Of a stretch of DNA of 64,000 bases, positions 24,615-33,370 are shown piece after piece. The position numbers were made by a program, and so were the translations under genes. Source of the stretch: Bacteroidales bacterium (lineage in GTDB: Bacteria > Bacteroidota > Bacteroidia > Bacteroidales > GCA-2748055); the NCBI GenBank assembly GCA_029931975.1, contig JAOZQY010000013.1:1-64000 (forward strand), read 5' to 3'. Positions within the stretch are counted from its first letter, which is position 1, and every line of letters starts with the position of its first letter. The notes under the pieces are model-generated. The model was not told the DNA's origin. It did no database searches and worked only from the letters and a program-made list of their open reading frames with translations.

Positions 24615-25518
24615 TGACAGCCTCCTTTCTTTCCGGAGATGCTATCCGGATAAATATATCGTTGAGTGATGGTTTGGTGATTTCAAATTTACTGATACGT
24701 GTAATTTTCAATAGCTCGGCCAGGATAAGTTGAGGATCAGCGCCCTCCTCCAATCGGATTTCCTGTAGTTGTCCGAAATTATTTATGCTCTCAATACCCT
24801 TCATCCCGTTCAGTGCGTTGGCACCCATATCTGACTGGATACGCAGGGTATCATTGCCATACTCGTTCTGGATATGATCCAGGGTGCCATCCAGTACTTT
24901 TTTCCCTTTGTAGATCATAAAGATGTAATCGCACATTCGCTCTGCCATGGCCATGTCGTGGGTGCTGAATATGATGGTGGCTCCCTTTTCTTGGAGCTCC
25001 AGGATAATGTCCTTCATCATATCAGCATTGATCGGATCCAGGCCGCTGAAAGGTTCATCCAGGATAATTAGCTCGGGCTGATGCAGAATGGTGGCAATGA
25101 ACTGGAGTTTCTGACGCATCCCCTTGCTGAGGGTTTCCACCTTTTTATCCTTGTATGCTTTCAGTTCCAGTCGTTCAAGCCAGTAGTTGATCTGCCGGGG
25201 AAGATCGCTTCCCTTGTTTAACTTACCGTGAAACTGGAGCAGCTCCCCGATTTTCATCTTCTTATAGAGTCCGCGATCCTCCGGAAGGTAGCCCACATTC
25301 TCAAGACGTTCAAAATTGTGATCCTGACCATTGACCAATAGTGTACCTCTGTCCGGGTACATGATCTTCATGATCATACGGATTGTGGTGGTTTTTCCAG
25401 AACCATTGGGACCGATAAAACCATAAATGCTTCCCTTGGGGACTTCCAGGGAGAGATCATTGACGGCCAGCACAGATCCGAATGTTTTGCTTATACCGGA
25501 TAGTTCGATTATGTTCAT
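24607..25518 (-). CDS. ABC transporter ATPase (NatA-like)
   Basis: A 303-residue ATP-binding subunit. Walker A is GPNGSGKTTT (about 36-45), the signature is TLSKGMRQKL, Walker B is LIILDEPFSGLDP, and the switch His is in IIFSTHDMAMAE. About 75 C-terminal residues form the extra domain seen in NatA-type drug and ion exporters. The stop overlaps the start of the permease gene, so the pair is co-translated. No regulator is next to it. Confidence 0.92.
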   Translation of the reverse strand: MNIIELSGISKTFGSVLAVNDLSLEVPKGSIYGFIGPNGSGKTTTIRMIMKIMYPDRGTLLVNGQDHNFERLENVGYLPEDRGLYKKMKIGELLQFHGKLNKGSDLPRQINYWLERLELKAYKDKKVETLSKGMRQKLQFIATILHQPELIILDEPFSGLDPINADMMKDIILELQEKGATIIFSTHDMAMAERMCDYIFMIYKGKKVLDGTLDHIQNEYGNDTLRIQSDMGANALNGMKGIESINNFGQLQEIRLEEGADPQLILAELLKITRISKFEITKPSLNDIFIRIASPERKEAVNV

Positions 25519-25563
25519 AATGGAAAATAACTGTTGAGTATTCCGAAGATATGAAATATTTCT

Positions 25564-26232
25564 TTACTCCTCCAGGGTACTCAGATCGCCTTCTTCCTGT
25601 CCCAGGGCTCTTGCTATTAACACCCGTCCGATAATCCATACGTATCCATCCTCATCCATTTTGGCTGAATTGCCCGTGAGGTACCAGCCCTGTTTCTTGT
25701 ATAAGGTCCAGTATTTCTCAATAAATCTGTCAGGATCACCAAGAATGGTCCGGGTTTGGTGGCCGATCCCGGCTTCAAAGGGGTGATGGGAAGGGGAGTG
25801 ATCATGAACCTGCCTGTTTCGGTTTGCCACCAGCGATTGGGATGGGGTGATTGGGAGCTCCCTCGTACAGAAGGATGGTGGCTCCGTTGATCAGCGGTCC
25901 ATATAACATTCTTCATTGGTTCGCTTGACTGTGATACAGACATCGATGGTTGGGGAGCGGCGCATGGCTTTGTCGGCAATGGCTTTAAGGACATTGGCCA
26001 CCACATTGGTCTTGCCCCCGGTAAACCATTTGTAAAAAGGAGAGCCACTGTCATCCAATACAGTTTCCCAGGGCTTATACCAACTTAGCTCTTCAGTTTC
26101 CCTGGACCAGAAGCCCTCCCGGTCTTTGATGGATTCCTGGTAGAGTTTGTCATAGTCTTTAATGCGTGCTTTCTTCTTTACCTCTTTGGACGGGTGATAG
26201 AATGAATTCCCTGGTTTCTGATCGATCGACAT
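25564..26232 (-). pseudogene. Decayed acetyl-CoA synthetase (AMP-forming)
   Basis: Reads as four scattered pieces of one Acs gene. The N-terminal domain (26232 to about 25980) has YDKLYQESIKDREGFWSRET and KWFTGGKTNVV. Then comes the short [12 protein letters not shown] segment, and in another frame [20 protein letters not shown], the conserved core after the adenylation site. Finally LTGNSAKMDEDGYVWIIGRV runs straight into the C-terminal tail ARALGQEEGDLSTLEE. Intact enzymes have about 630-650 residues; roughly two thirds is missing, with at least one frame change. Acetate activation by this copy is lost. The ends are well conserved, so the loss looks fairly recent. Confidence 0.87.
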
Positions 26233-26335
26233 ACCCCTATAATTTTTGTTTATAGGAAGTAAATGAGCATCTTAATAACTGAAACACAAATTTTTAACTT
26301 TCGTAACAGTTGAGCGGAACAGCTCCGTGGCTGGC

Positions 26336-27382
26336 TTATTTCTTCACCCCGCATTTTTTGAATCCCTGCATTTGGAGTTCCAGATCGAAATTGGGATTGT
26401 ATTCCAGGTTGTCGGTATAGATCACATTTCCCAGATCGTCAACCCAACGGTGATCCCACTGATTGCTTCCCCGTTCCACCTCTGCTGTATGTGGATTGAT
26501 ATAGTCCTCCTGGTCGGTCAGATTCAGATAAGCCTGGTGGTTGATCTTTGAGTTGGTCTCCGCATGTCCCTTCTGAATTTCCTGTCCGATCCGATTGATA
26601 TCGTTCATGGTCTTGATCATGGTACTCCCTCTTTGCATCTGGCCCTTCAGTTCTGCCTGAACCCATTGTGGATTCAATTTTACAGATGCCCCGATTTCCT
26701 GAAAGAGGGCTTCCCAGTCATTGAAACATTTCTCAGGAGCCCGAATCACTACAGTGTTGCGGTTTTTCCACATGCCGGCTGTATATGGCCCCATATTATG
26801 GATAATGCAGAAGGCCCGTTCGCGATATAAAACCCCGTTTTCGCTATAGGTATAATCCGTAACTGCAGAGGAGTAGCGGCTTTGCAATTCTTTGACAATA
26901 TCTGTTTCGTAACAGAGCTTTTCGATATCGGGCAGAACACGTGAATCTAAGAGCGAGATCTGAAGATTGGGATGAAGGTAGGTTGCCAGATACTTTTGGA
27001 TGAAGGTGGTGGCATCCATTTTATGCAGAACGGGCATTCCGTTATAGAAACTGCCTTCCGGAAACATCCCGGCTGCCATGGAGCCGGTCATATCCACAAA
27101 ATAGATGTCGGGTAACCAGTGAATCTGTATACTGCCCTGGGGGTCGCTTTTTAGTGTGAAATCAATTTTGGCTTCAATAGCATTGGCCGCTCCCCCCATG
27201 CTCACCGGGTCCCATCTGGATATACCGCCTTCTGCCACCCATCCTATGGGTTTAAGGATAGTGAAGGCTTTTTCCACGGGCTCATGGATCTTTTCCATGA
27301 TAAGCCTGTCAGGGAGTTGACCGGGAAGGCGGGATGTGGCGAGCAACATCCCACCCACAAGGATAAGAGGGAAAGATTTCAT
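26336..27382 (-). CDS. Secreted protein of unknown function
   Basis: A 348-residue protein that I do not recognise. A signal peptide (MKSFPLILVGGMLLATS) is followed by a mixed alpha/beta body with no clear catalytic motif. It contains many aromatic and charged residues and, near the end, KINHQAYLNLTDQEDYINPH and WDHRWVDDLGNVIYTDNLEYNP, a pattern of short Asp/Asn-rich stretches that recalls SH3-like or ligand-binding domains. It sits between the decayed acetyl-CoA synthetase and the HAD phosphatase, on the same strand as the latter but 24 bases downstream, so it may be in that operon. Function unknown. Confidence 0.8.
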   Translation of the reverse strand: MKSFPLILVGGMLLATSRLPGQLPDRLIMEKIHEPVEKAFTILKPIGWVAEGGISRWDPVSMGGAANAIEAKIDFTLKSDPQGSIQIHWLPDIYFVDMTGSMAAGMFPEGSFYNGMPVLHKMDATTFIQKYLATYLHPNLQISLLDSRVLPDIEKLCYETDIVKELQSRYSSAVTDYTYSENGVLYRERAFCIIHNMGPYTAGMWKNRNTVVIRAPEKCFNDWEALFQEIGASVKLNPQWVQAELKGQMQRGSTMIKTMNDINRIGQEIQKGHAETNSKINHQAYLNLTDQEDYINPHTAEVERGSNQWDHRWVDDLGNVIYTDNLEYNPNFDLELQMQGFKKCGVKK

Positions 27383-27406
27383 GGATAAAAGTTATGAAAA
27401 ATCGAC

Positions 27407-28063
27407 TTACAAGAGAATGGGCCACATGTGTTTAGCAGCAATTTTTTTAAGTCGCCTGTCAGGAGATACGGCAACCGGATTTCCTACGGCTTCCATCACA
27501 TACCTGTCAGTGTGGGAATCACCATAATACCATGCTTTGCGTGGATTGCTTCCGGTTTCCCGGCAGAATTCGAGCATCCTTACTTTTTTCTCTGGTCCGT
27601 ATACCAGCTTGCCATTGGTGTGTCCTGTTAGTATCCCGTTTTTTACTTCAAGCCGGGTGCAGATCATCTCATCCAGGTTCATGTATCGGGTTACCGGCTG
27701 GCAGATGGGCGTGGTGGCAGAGGAAAGCAGGACCACAGAGCCATTTTTGGAGCGGTGTTCCCTTATGGTATCCAGGATTTCCGGCCTTATTGTCTCTTTA
27801 ATAATCGAGCTGAATATCTCCTCGCTCAACTGATTAATGTCTGATTCCCTCAGCCCCTTCAGCCAGGAGAGCATCCGGTTAATCATTTTTGTGTGGTTCC
27901 CGATGTTGAGTTTATAGAGAATGGAGAGCCAGACTGCTTGTTGGTACTGCCTTTCACTCATCACTCCCCGTTTGCGGGATTCCATAACCAGATGGGTTGC
28001 ACTGTTCCCATCCAGGATGGTGTGATCCAGGTCATAGAAGGCGGTATAAGAGTAACTACTCAT
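27407..28063 (-). CDS. HAD-IB family phosphatase (SerB/CicA-like)
   Basis: A 218-residue HAD hydrolase of subfamily IB. The nucleophile motif is FYDLDHTIL (about 9-17, DxD), motif II is VVLLSSATTP, the Lys is in PEKKVRML, and motif IV is YYGDSHTDRYVMEAVG. The cap contains helices as in phosphoserine phosphatases and in the lipid-phosphate phosphatases often found next to or fused to PlsC. It overlaps the acyltransferase-kinase fusion by 8 bases, which points to a phospholipid substrate rather than phosphoserine; that is inference. Confidence 0.87.
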   Translation of the reverse strand: MSSYSYTAFYDLDHTILDGNSATHLVMESRKRGVMSERQYQQAVWLSILYKLNIGNHTKMINRMLSWLKGLRESDINQLSEEIFSSIIKETIRPEILDTIREHRSKNGSVVLLSSATTPICQPVTRYMNLDEMICTRLEVKNGILTGHTNGKLVYGPEKKVRMLEFCRETGSNPRKAWYYGDSHTDRYVMEAVGNPVAVSPDRRLKKIAAKHMWPILL

Positions 28064-29627
28064 TAAAAAAATGTTTCCCTTCAGGATTAAAAATGATATG
28101 GAGGGCCGAAGGCAGTAAACTTACTTTAAAGTGAGTATCAAAATAGAGTTCTCCATCCACATGAAAGGGTACTTTTTTCTCAAAATCGACGTTTATTTTT
28201 TCGGTCTGGTAATAATCCACCTTTTTGTCCCTTACATGGGTCCCTTTGGGTACCATGGATAGAATTTTAAAACGTTGTAAGAGGTTTAGTTTCCTGATCA
28301 TGCATACGTCCAGGAGTCCGTCGTTGGCAATAGCTTCAGGTGTCAGGAAAAAACTGCCGGCGAAACGACGTCCAACGGAAATGGTATTGATAAAACAGTC
28401 GCTTTCCTGCTGTTTGTCACGAGAAGTGATGGTGACCTTACCTTCTTTGTAGAAGAGAAGGGTTTTGACTATGTGCCAGATATATTTTCCTTTGCCGCTG
28501 GCCTTTGCTACCTCACCAGGCTCCACATAGTTCTCTGCTGCTACCTGGGCATCAAAACCCAGTCCCATCCCATTGAGAAAGTGAAGTCCGTTTACCTGTC
28601 CCACATCCATATGGATACTACTTTGCCTGAAAAAGATATCCCAGTCAGTCTCGCTGAAACGATCCGGAAAGCCCAGGATCTGAATAAAATCATTTCCGGT
28701 ACCAGCAGGAATCAGACCGGTGGTAAGCTGTTTCTGACCAATCAGGGGCCGGGCCACCTCATTCATGGTGCCATCTCCTCCTACTGCTATGATATGGGTA
28801 CATCCATCTTCCAGGCAACGCTTTGAAAGCTCAATGGCATGATTGTGTCGTTCAGTAAGAAGGATGGTCGCATCCAGGGTCCTCTTGGCCAGTTGTTCTT
28901 CCAGCCGGGGAATTAGCTTTTTTCCTGATCCACCACCTGCAGTGGGATTTACGATAAAACACCATTTTTCTTTGTTTGCCATCTTCTTTCCTTCAAGGGG
29001 CGGATGAATGAAGACCTCAAGACGGGAACCAAAATGGATGCTGAACCTGTTTTTTGGTTTCAGTTTGTAAAACCCGTTCAGGGTCACAGGAAGAATATCA
29101 TGCTCGGTGGCTCTGAGCAGGTGGATAAAGCCTCTATAGAAAGAGTTAAGCTTTCCATCAAGGGTACGGGTTCCTTCCGGAAAGATAGCCACAGTTCGAT
29201 CTTTTGCCTTCTCTTCCAGATTATTAAGCATAATTCTGGTATTCCTTATATTGTTGATGTGCATTGGAATATAATCGGTTATTAAAAGCATCTGTTTAAA
29301 TAATGGAATCCGTAACAGACGCTCATGACCAAACCAGCTTACATCGGGGTAGAAAGCCATGATTGCCATAATATCGAACATACTGGCATGATTAGCAAGT
29401 AGAATATACCGCTCCCCCTTTTTGATGTTTTCTTTTCCTTTAATATGTACTTTTTTTCCGATAAGCGGAAAGATGGACCTGGCCCAAAAGCCCGACAGGA
29501 GCCTGACACCTCTTCTGCAGTGCAGGTAGGCCATTATCAGGATCAACAATACCACCACGACTGTATATACGTAGAGCATCAGATATACAGGTGCAGAGAG
29601 GATGATATGTATCTTTCGATTGGGCAT
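28056..29627 (-). CDS. Fusion of PlsC-type acyltransferase and diacylglycerol/lipid kinase
   Basis: A 523-residue two-enzyme fusion. After one or two membrane helices (about 8-45), the acyltransferase half (to about 215) has the catalytic NHASMFD (NHxxxxD) and FPEGTR motifs of 1-acylglycerol-3-phosphate acyltransferases. The second half (about 220-523) is a DAGK catalytic domain (YegS/LCB5 type) starting CFIVNPTAGGGSGKK, with GGDGTMNEVA and GTGNDFIQILGFP, then the beta domain ending in VDGE. Both activities would yield phosphatidic acid, from lysophosphatidate or diacylglycerol. I start it at 29627 (MPNRKIHI), because the upstream 22 codons lie in the nuclease gene. The HAD-IB gene follows with an 8-base overlap. 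Confidence 0.9.
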   Translation of the reverse strand: MPNRKIHIILSAPVYLMLYVYTVVVVLLILIMAYLHCRRGVRLLSGFWARSIFPLIGKKVHIKGKENIKKGERYILLANHASMFDIMAIMAFYPDVSWFGHERLLRIPLFKQMLLITDYIPMHINNIRNTRIMLNNLEEKAKDRTVAIFPEGTRTLDGKLNSFYRGFIHLLRATEHDILPVTLNGFYKLKPKNRFSIHFGSRLEVFIHPPLEGKKMANKEKWCFIVNPTAGGGSGKKLIPRLEEQLAKRTLDATILLTERHNHAIELSKRCLEDGCTHIIAVGGDGTMNEVARPLIGQKQLTTGLIPAGTGNDFIQILGFPDRFSETDWDIFFRQSSIHMDVGQVNGLHFLNGMGLGFDAQVAAENYVEPGEVAKASGKGKYIWHIVKTLLFYKEGKVTITSRDKQQESDCFINTISVGRRFAGSFFLTPEAIANDGLLDVCMIRKLNLLQRFKILSMVPKGTHVRDKKVDYYQTEKINVDFEKKVPFHVDGELYFDTHFKVSLLPSALHIIFNPEGKHFFNE

Positions 29628-29653
29628 TGCCGAGTGTTCATTAAGGTACAATA

Positions 29654-30466
29654 TTAATTCCAGTTGCCTGGTTCCATCTGCTGCTCCAGCCACTCAATGA
29701 CATCCTGATCGGGGGCCTCATAAAAAAAATCATAGCCAGACAGCATTTCCAGGGAATCAACCGTAAGGGCAAAAAGGCTTAGTTCGGCTTTGGAACCGGC
29801 ATTGGGTAGCACAAAGGCAATCATATCATGATCCGGTGGCGAGAGATCAACAAGCACCTTGAAGTATGAAGTTGGAACACCGACTCCGTTTAAGCCGATA
29901 AGGGAATCGCCCGGAGTAAAAAGTGGACCTGTGATTACAAAGAGACTGTCTTTTTCAATGGCCCAGTTTCTGATCCTGGTTTCCAGCCGACGCCATACTC
30001 CCCGGTTGAATGCTGGTAGCTGGGGACTCATATTGGACATAAAAAATGATTGGCTCATGGCCGTTTTACTCCAGGTCATATCTCCCGCCGGGGCCAGGTG
30101 CCCACGGTCAAATCCTGATGCACGGTAATCCGCCAGGGAAGCTGATCCGGTGATAATGGAGGGGTCGGGACGGAAATTATTTTTACGGGAGAAAGCACCC
30201 GATTCGGCCTCTTCCCTGGTGAGAACGTAGGCCACCCAGGCAGCCTGTTCAAATTTTTCGTTGTAGCCCAGGTCAAATCCCTCATAAGAAAGTATGGTAT
30301 CGGTTGTTGGAGCCAGGGGGTAGCCTGAGGCCAAATTGTTCCATTGGATGCTAATCATTGCTGGTTTAGAAGATTTCTTCCATGGTTCCGTGGTCACCAG
30401 GTAGGCGGCGATGAGCATGATGAAGAAGAAGATAAGTCCGAATCGTTGGTTTTTGGTCATTGACAT
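29654..30466 (-). CDS. DNA/RNA non-specific endonuclease, membrane-anchored
   Basis: A 270-residue nuclease of the NucA/EndoG (beta-beta-alpha metal) family. A hydrophobic N-terminal stretch (about 9-24) is an uncleaved signal anchor. The catalytic DRGH motif is in SGFDRGHLAPAGDM (about 118-131), with the metal-binding Asn in MSNMSPQLPAFNRGVW. The enzyme cuts both DNA and RNA in the periplasm or outside, and could serve in nutrient scavenging. The gene ends 27 bases before the acyltransferase fusion, so the two may share a transcript. Confidence 0.9.
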   Translation of the reverse strand: MSMTKNQRFGLIFFFIMLIAAYLVTTEPWKKSSKPAMISIQWNNLASGYPLAPTTDTILSYEGFDLGYNEKFEQAAWVAYVLTREEAESGAFSRKNNFRPDPSIITGSASLADYRASGFDRGHLAPAGDMTWSKTAMSQSFFMSNMSPQLPAFNRGVWRRLETRIRNWAIEKDSLFVITGPLFTPGDSLIGLNGVGVPTSYFKVLVDLSPPDHDMIAFVLPNAGSKAELSLFALTVDSLEMLSGYDFFYEAPDQDVIEWLEQQMEPGNWN

Positions 30467-30508
30467 GAGGCAAAAATAGAATTTTTAGTACTTTAATTGC
30501 TTACTACC

Positions 30509-31381
30509 ATGAAGAATTACTGGTTCATAGGAGATATTCACGGAGAGATTGGTCTGCTCGATAGCTTGCTTGATGCTATTTTAAAGTATAAGCCAGATCA
30601 TATTACATTTTTGGGTGATTATATCGATCGGGGACCGCACTCCAGAAAGGTGGTGGACCGGATCATGGGAATGGAGGTCCCCGTGACCTGCCTGATGGGA
30701 AATCATGAACTCATGATGCTGAATGCCATGGAGGATTCGATTTATGGTAATAATCCCATGGAACTCTGGTACCGAAACGGTGGAGAAGCAACCCTCTTAT
30801 CTTTTGGTTTTCCAGGTTTTTTTAGTTTCCTGTCGCAGATGGAGGAGGAGTACCTGGATTTTTTCCGGACCCTTCGTATGAGTCATATGTTGGAACCCTG
30901 GGGAGGCATGAAAATTCTGGCCACCCATGCAGGCGTATCACCTGCCATTCCGGTAACAGATCAACTATTACTGAAGGATTACCAGGATCTTCAACAATAT
31001 ATGCTGGATAAAGAGTTGGATCAGAGCGATTCGTTCCTCTGGGCCAGGGAAAATTTCTTCGATGCTTCACCGGACCTGTGGAAGGGTTATCTGGTGGTTC
31101 ATGGGCATACCCCTGCCCTGAAGCTGAGAAGGTATATGCAACAGGACTTTCGTCCTGATTTTCAATTTGTGGATAATGATCTGGCTATCCGCAGGAATGG
31201 AGAATGGGGAGAGATTGTTTCGGTTTGTATAGATTCCGGATCTACCATCAGCGGCAGGTTATCGGGAATTGGAATCTTTGCTGACGGGAAAGACCCAAAT
31301 ACAGCCCCGGGGACTATGCGGAGCATCACAGTAGCACGAGAGGAAATCATTCCACGGGAGCTGGGACCCATCGGGCCATAA
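30509..31381 (+). CDS. Serine/threonine-type metallophosphatase (ApaH/PrpE-like)
   Basis: A 290-residue metallophosphoesterase. The metal-binding motifs run in order: FIGDIHGEIG (about 5-14), FLGDYIDRGPH, LMGNHELMML and VVHGHTPAL. This is the PPP-type signature shared with PrpE and ApaH, so it may dephosphorylate proteins or hydrolyse nucleotides. I use the second ATG (30509, MKNYWFIGDI) as the start; an ATG at 30497 is also in frame. It is divergent from the nuclease and is followed by a HAD-like gene on the same strand. Confidence 0.88.
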   Translation: MKNYWFIGDIHGEIGLLDSLLDAILKYKPDHITFLGDYIDRGPHSRKVVDRIMGMEVPVTCLMGNHELMMLNAMEDSIYGNNPMELWYRNGGEATLLSFGFPGFFSFLSQMEEEYLDFFRTLRMSHMLEPWGGMKILATHAGVSPAIPVTDQLLLKDYQDLQQYMLDKELDQSDSFLWARENFFDASPDLWKGYLVVHGHTPALKLRRYMQQDFRPDFQFVDNDLAIRRNGEWGEIVSVCIDSGSTISGRLSGIGIFADGKDPNTAPGTMRSITVAREEIIPRELGPIGP

Positions 31382-31414
31382 TCATTACCTTTGGATTCAA
31401 ATTTTCTGAATATC

Positions 31415-31960
31415 ATGATAGAAGGGATAGAGGTGATTGGCTTTGATGCCGACGATACGCTCTGGGTCAATGAGCCCTATTACAGGGAGGCTGAGGCGGA
31501 GTTTATTCAGCTTGTGGCTTCTTATGGGGTCAATGGAAATATAGCAGGGGCACTTTTTGAAACAGAGATTTCCAATCTGCGTTTGTATGGATATGGTATC
31601 AAGGCCTTTATGCTTTCCCTGGTGGAACGTCCCATTGAGCTGCTTGGTGAAGTACAATCAGTATTAGAGAAACTGGCTCCCCATTACAGGCTGATCGTTG
31701 CCACCAAAGGGGACCTGCTGGATCAGGAAAGAAAGATGCGCCGGTCTGGCATTGCCGATTACTTTCATCATATAGAGGTGATGATTGGCAACTCACTGAA
31801 ATCAGATATTGTGCCTCCGCTGGAACTCGGTGCCTGGGGAGTATATGTTCCTTATCACACAACCTGGGCCCACGAAGAGCTTGACAGGGAGCCGGAATCA
31901 TCCCGCTATTTCAAATTGGAAAAACTCTGGCAGGTCCTGGATCTTTTACCTGTTTCATGA
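31415..31960 (+). CDS. HAD-like hydrolase with internal deletions, probably degenerate
   Basis: A 181-residue relative of the HAD hydrolases of about 230 residues. It keeps the nucleophile motif IGFDADDTLW (about 6-15), the threonine motif IVATKGDLLDQERKMRRSG and the acidic motif IGNSLKSDI. However, HHIEVM runs straight into IGNSLKSDI, so the stretch of about 25-30 residues that should hold the catalytic Lys is gone. Another stretch of cap residues seems missing between FMLSLVE and RPIELLGEV. All deletions are in frame, so the reading frame is intact, but phosphatase activity is doubtful. It follows the metallophosphatase by 33 bases. I call it a gene in decay; a very compact functional variant is possible. 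Confidence 0.65.
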   Translation: MIEGIEVIGFDADDTLWVNEPYYREAEAEFIQLVASYGVNGNIAGALFETEISNLRLYGYGIKAFMLSLVERPIELLGEVQSVLEKLAPHYRLIVATKGDLLDQERKMRRSGIADYFHHIEVMIGNSLKSDIVPPLELGAWGVYVPYHTTWAHEELDREPESSRYFKLEKLWQVLDLLPVS

Positions 31961-31977
31961 TAGTGATTTCCACACTG

Positions 31978-32643
31978 CTAGCCGTTGAAATTTCTAACCC
32001 TTTCGATGCGCATGGCAAAAGGTACATCGTTGTGTGAGAACTCATACACAACGGCATGGCTTCCTTCTGACCGGCCGCTTAACTGTAGTTCAGCCTTTTC
32101 CAGAATGGCTTCCATTTTACCGCTGAACTGTTTTTCAATCACCATGCGGATGGTTCCGTAATAGAGTTCTGTGATCATATAGACCCGTCGGATACTGCCA
32201 TCATATTCATTCCAGTGGGAGGCCTTCATCTGCTCCAGAAATTGATCAATCTTAATACGCACCAGGTCGTCCATCTCACGCATTTGCAGGTCCCCGAAGG
32301 TGAACTTGTTTATGTTCTCGGTTCTGAAATCGCCGGATATTTTCCCAATTGTAGGGTGTTCCAGTTCACTCACAAACTCCACATTCACATCCACGTTTCG
32401 GGTTGCAAAATGGGCGCTCACAAGGGGAGTATCCTGGCTTTCCTTCCGGAACTGTTCCCAATCTTTGTCATCGATCAGTGCGGCATCCAGGAAGGCAGTA
32501 TAGATGGTATTGGGCATTCCCTTTCTGGAGAAATCCGGTGGGCCCAGAATGGGATCCCATACCAGGTCGCCCAGAAAGATACCTTCGTGCGAAGCCGGAA
32601 TCAGTTCCAGCTTGTACTCCGATCTAAATTTTCTGATCTCCAT
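31978..32643 (-). CDS. Conserved-looking cytosolic protein of unknown function
   Basis: A 221-residue protein without signal peptide or membrane helix. I do not recognise its family. The sequence starts MEIRKFRSEYKLELIPASHE and has a charged, mixed alpha/beta character with several Phe-Asp-rich stretches and a late YVFE-like pattern (AVVYEFSHNDVPFAMRIERV). It is convergent with the HAD-like gene (17 bases apart) and starts 129 bases from cvpA on the opposite strand. No neighbour suggests a function. Confidence 0.75.
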   Translation of the reverse strand: MEIRKFRSEYKLELIPASHEGIFLGDLVWDPILGPPDFSRKGMPNTIYTAFLDAALIDDKDWEQFRKESQDTPLVSAHFATRNVDVNVEFVSELEHPTIGKISGDFRTENINKFTFGDLQMREMDDLVRIKIDQFLEQMKASHWNEYDGSIRRVYMITELYYGTIRMVIEKQFSGKMEAILEKAELQLSGRSEGSHAVVYEFSHNDVPFAMRIERVRNFNG

Positions 32644-32772
32644 GGCTGATTTTTTTAGAAGGTTATGATGACCTTAATATCTAAATATCAGCTTTTTTTT
32701 GATCCAAGGCAAGCAAAAACATTATCAAATCTCCAAAGAATTCCGTTAATTTGTGCCGTTTAAGAATCCTGC

Positions 32773-33318
32773 ATGAATATCCTTGATATTATTTTCCTTG
32801 TTCCCCTGCTCCTTGCCCTTTACAGAGGCTTTAAGAAGGGCATCATCCATATGGTGGCATCATTGGTGGCGTTAATACTTGGAATCCTGGGGGCCATGAA
32901 GCTGAGACCGCTTTATGCCTCTCTTCTGGATTCTATTTTTGATATTTCGCCCGATTACATGAATGTGATCGCTTTTTCGGTGGCTTTTGTCTCCATTGTG
33001 ATGGTGGTACATTTGGTGGCATTTCTTGTGGAAAAAGTAATAAAGGCTGTGGCACTCAGTTTTGTGAACCGCCTGCTGGGGATGGGATTTGGATTGCTGG
33101 TGACCGCCTTTGTAATAAGTATAATTCTCTGGCCGGTGAACCAGGTGAATGCAGAGAGGCAGATTATTAAGTCTGAGCGTATTGAAGGCTCCTTTTTATA
33201 CAAGCCCTTGTCGGCTTTCGCCCCTGCAGTTTTCCCCTATCTGAAAAAGCAGGATTGGAAAGAGTTTATTCCAGAGAAGAAGGAGAATGTTGAAAAAGCG
33301 CAGGAGGTAGCAATATAA
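32773..33318 (+). CDS. CvpA family membrane protein
   Basis: A 181-residue inner-membrane protein with four hydrophobic helices (about 4-22, 27-45, 63-85 and 102-122). The start NILDIIFLVPLLLALYRGFKKG is typical of CvpA, a conserved protein linked in E. coli to colicin V production and to stress tolerance. Two G-rich turns (RGFKKGI and RLLGMGFG) are conserved in the family. The C-terminal 45 residues are cytoplasmic and charged. It is followed 37 bases later by tyrS on the same strand. Confidence 0.85.
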   Translation: MNILDIIFLVPLLLALYRGFKKGIIHMVASLVALILGILGAMKLRPLYASLLDSIFDISPDYMNVIAFSVAFVSIVMVVHLVAFLVEKVIKAVALSFVNRLLGMGFGLLVTAFVISIILWPVNQVNAERQIIKSERIEGSFLYKPLSAFAPAVFPYLKKQDWKEFIPEKKENVEKAQEVAI

Positions 33319-33370
33319 TGAAGGTTAATCGGTTAGTAAGTTAATTAGTTAGTAAATGGTGGCAAATAAT

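Noticed and set aside
23298-25518. ABC pair as part of the lipid module
   Set aside because: It is separated from it by the decayed acetyl-CoA synthetase and more than 1 kb, and has no shared promoter.
33319-33356. AT-rich GTTAGTAA repeats before tyrS as a regulatory repeat
   Set aside because: Only two imperfect units; simple low-complexity sequence is enough to explain them.
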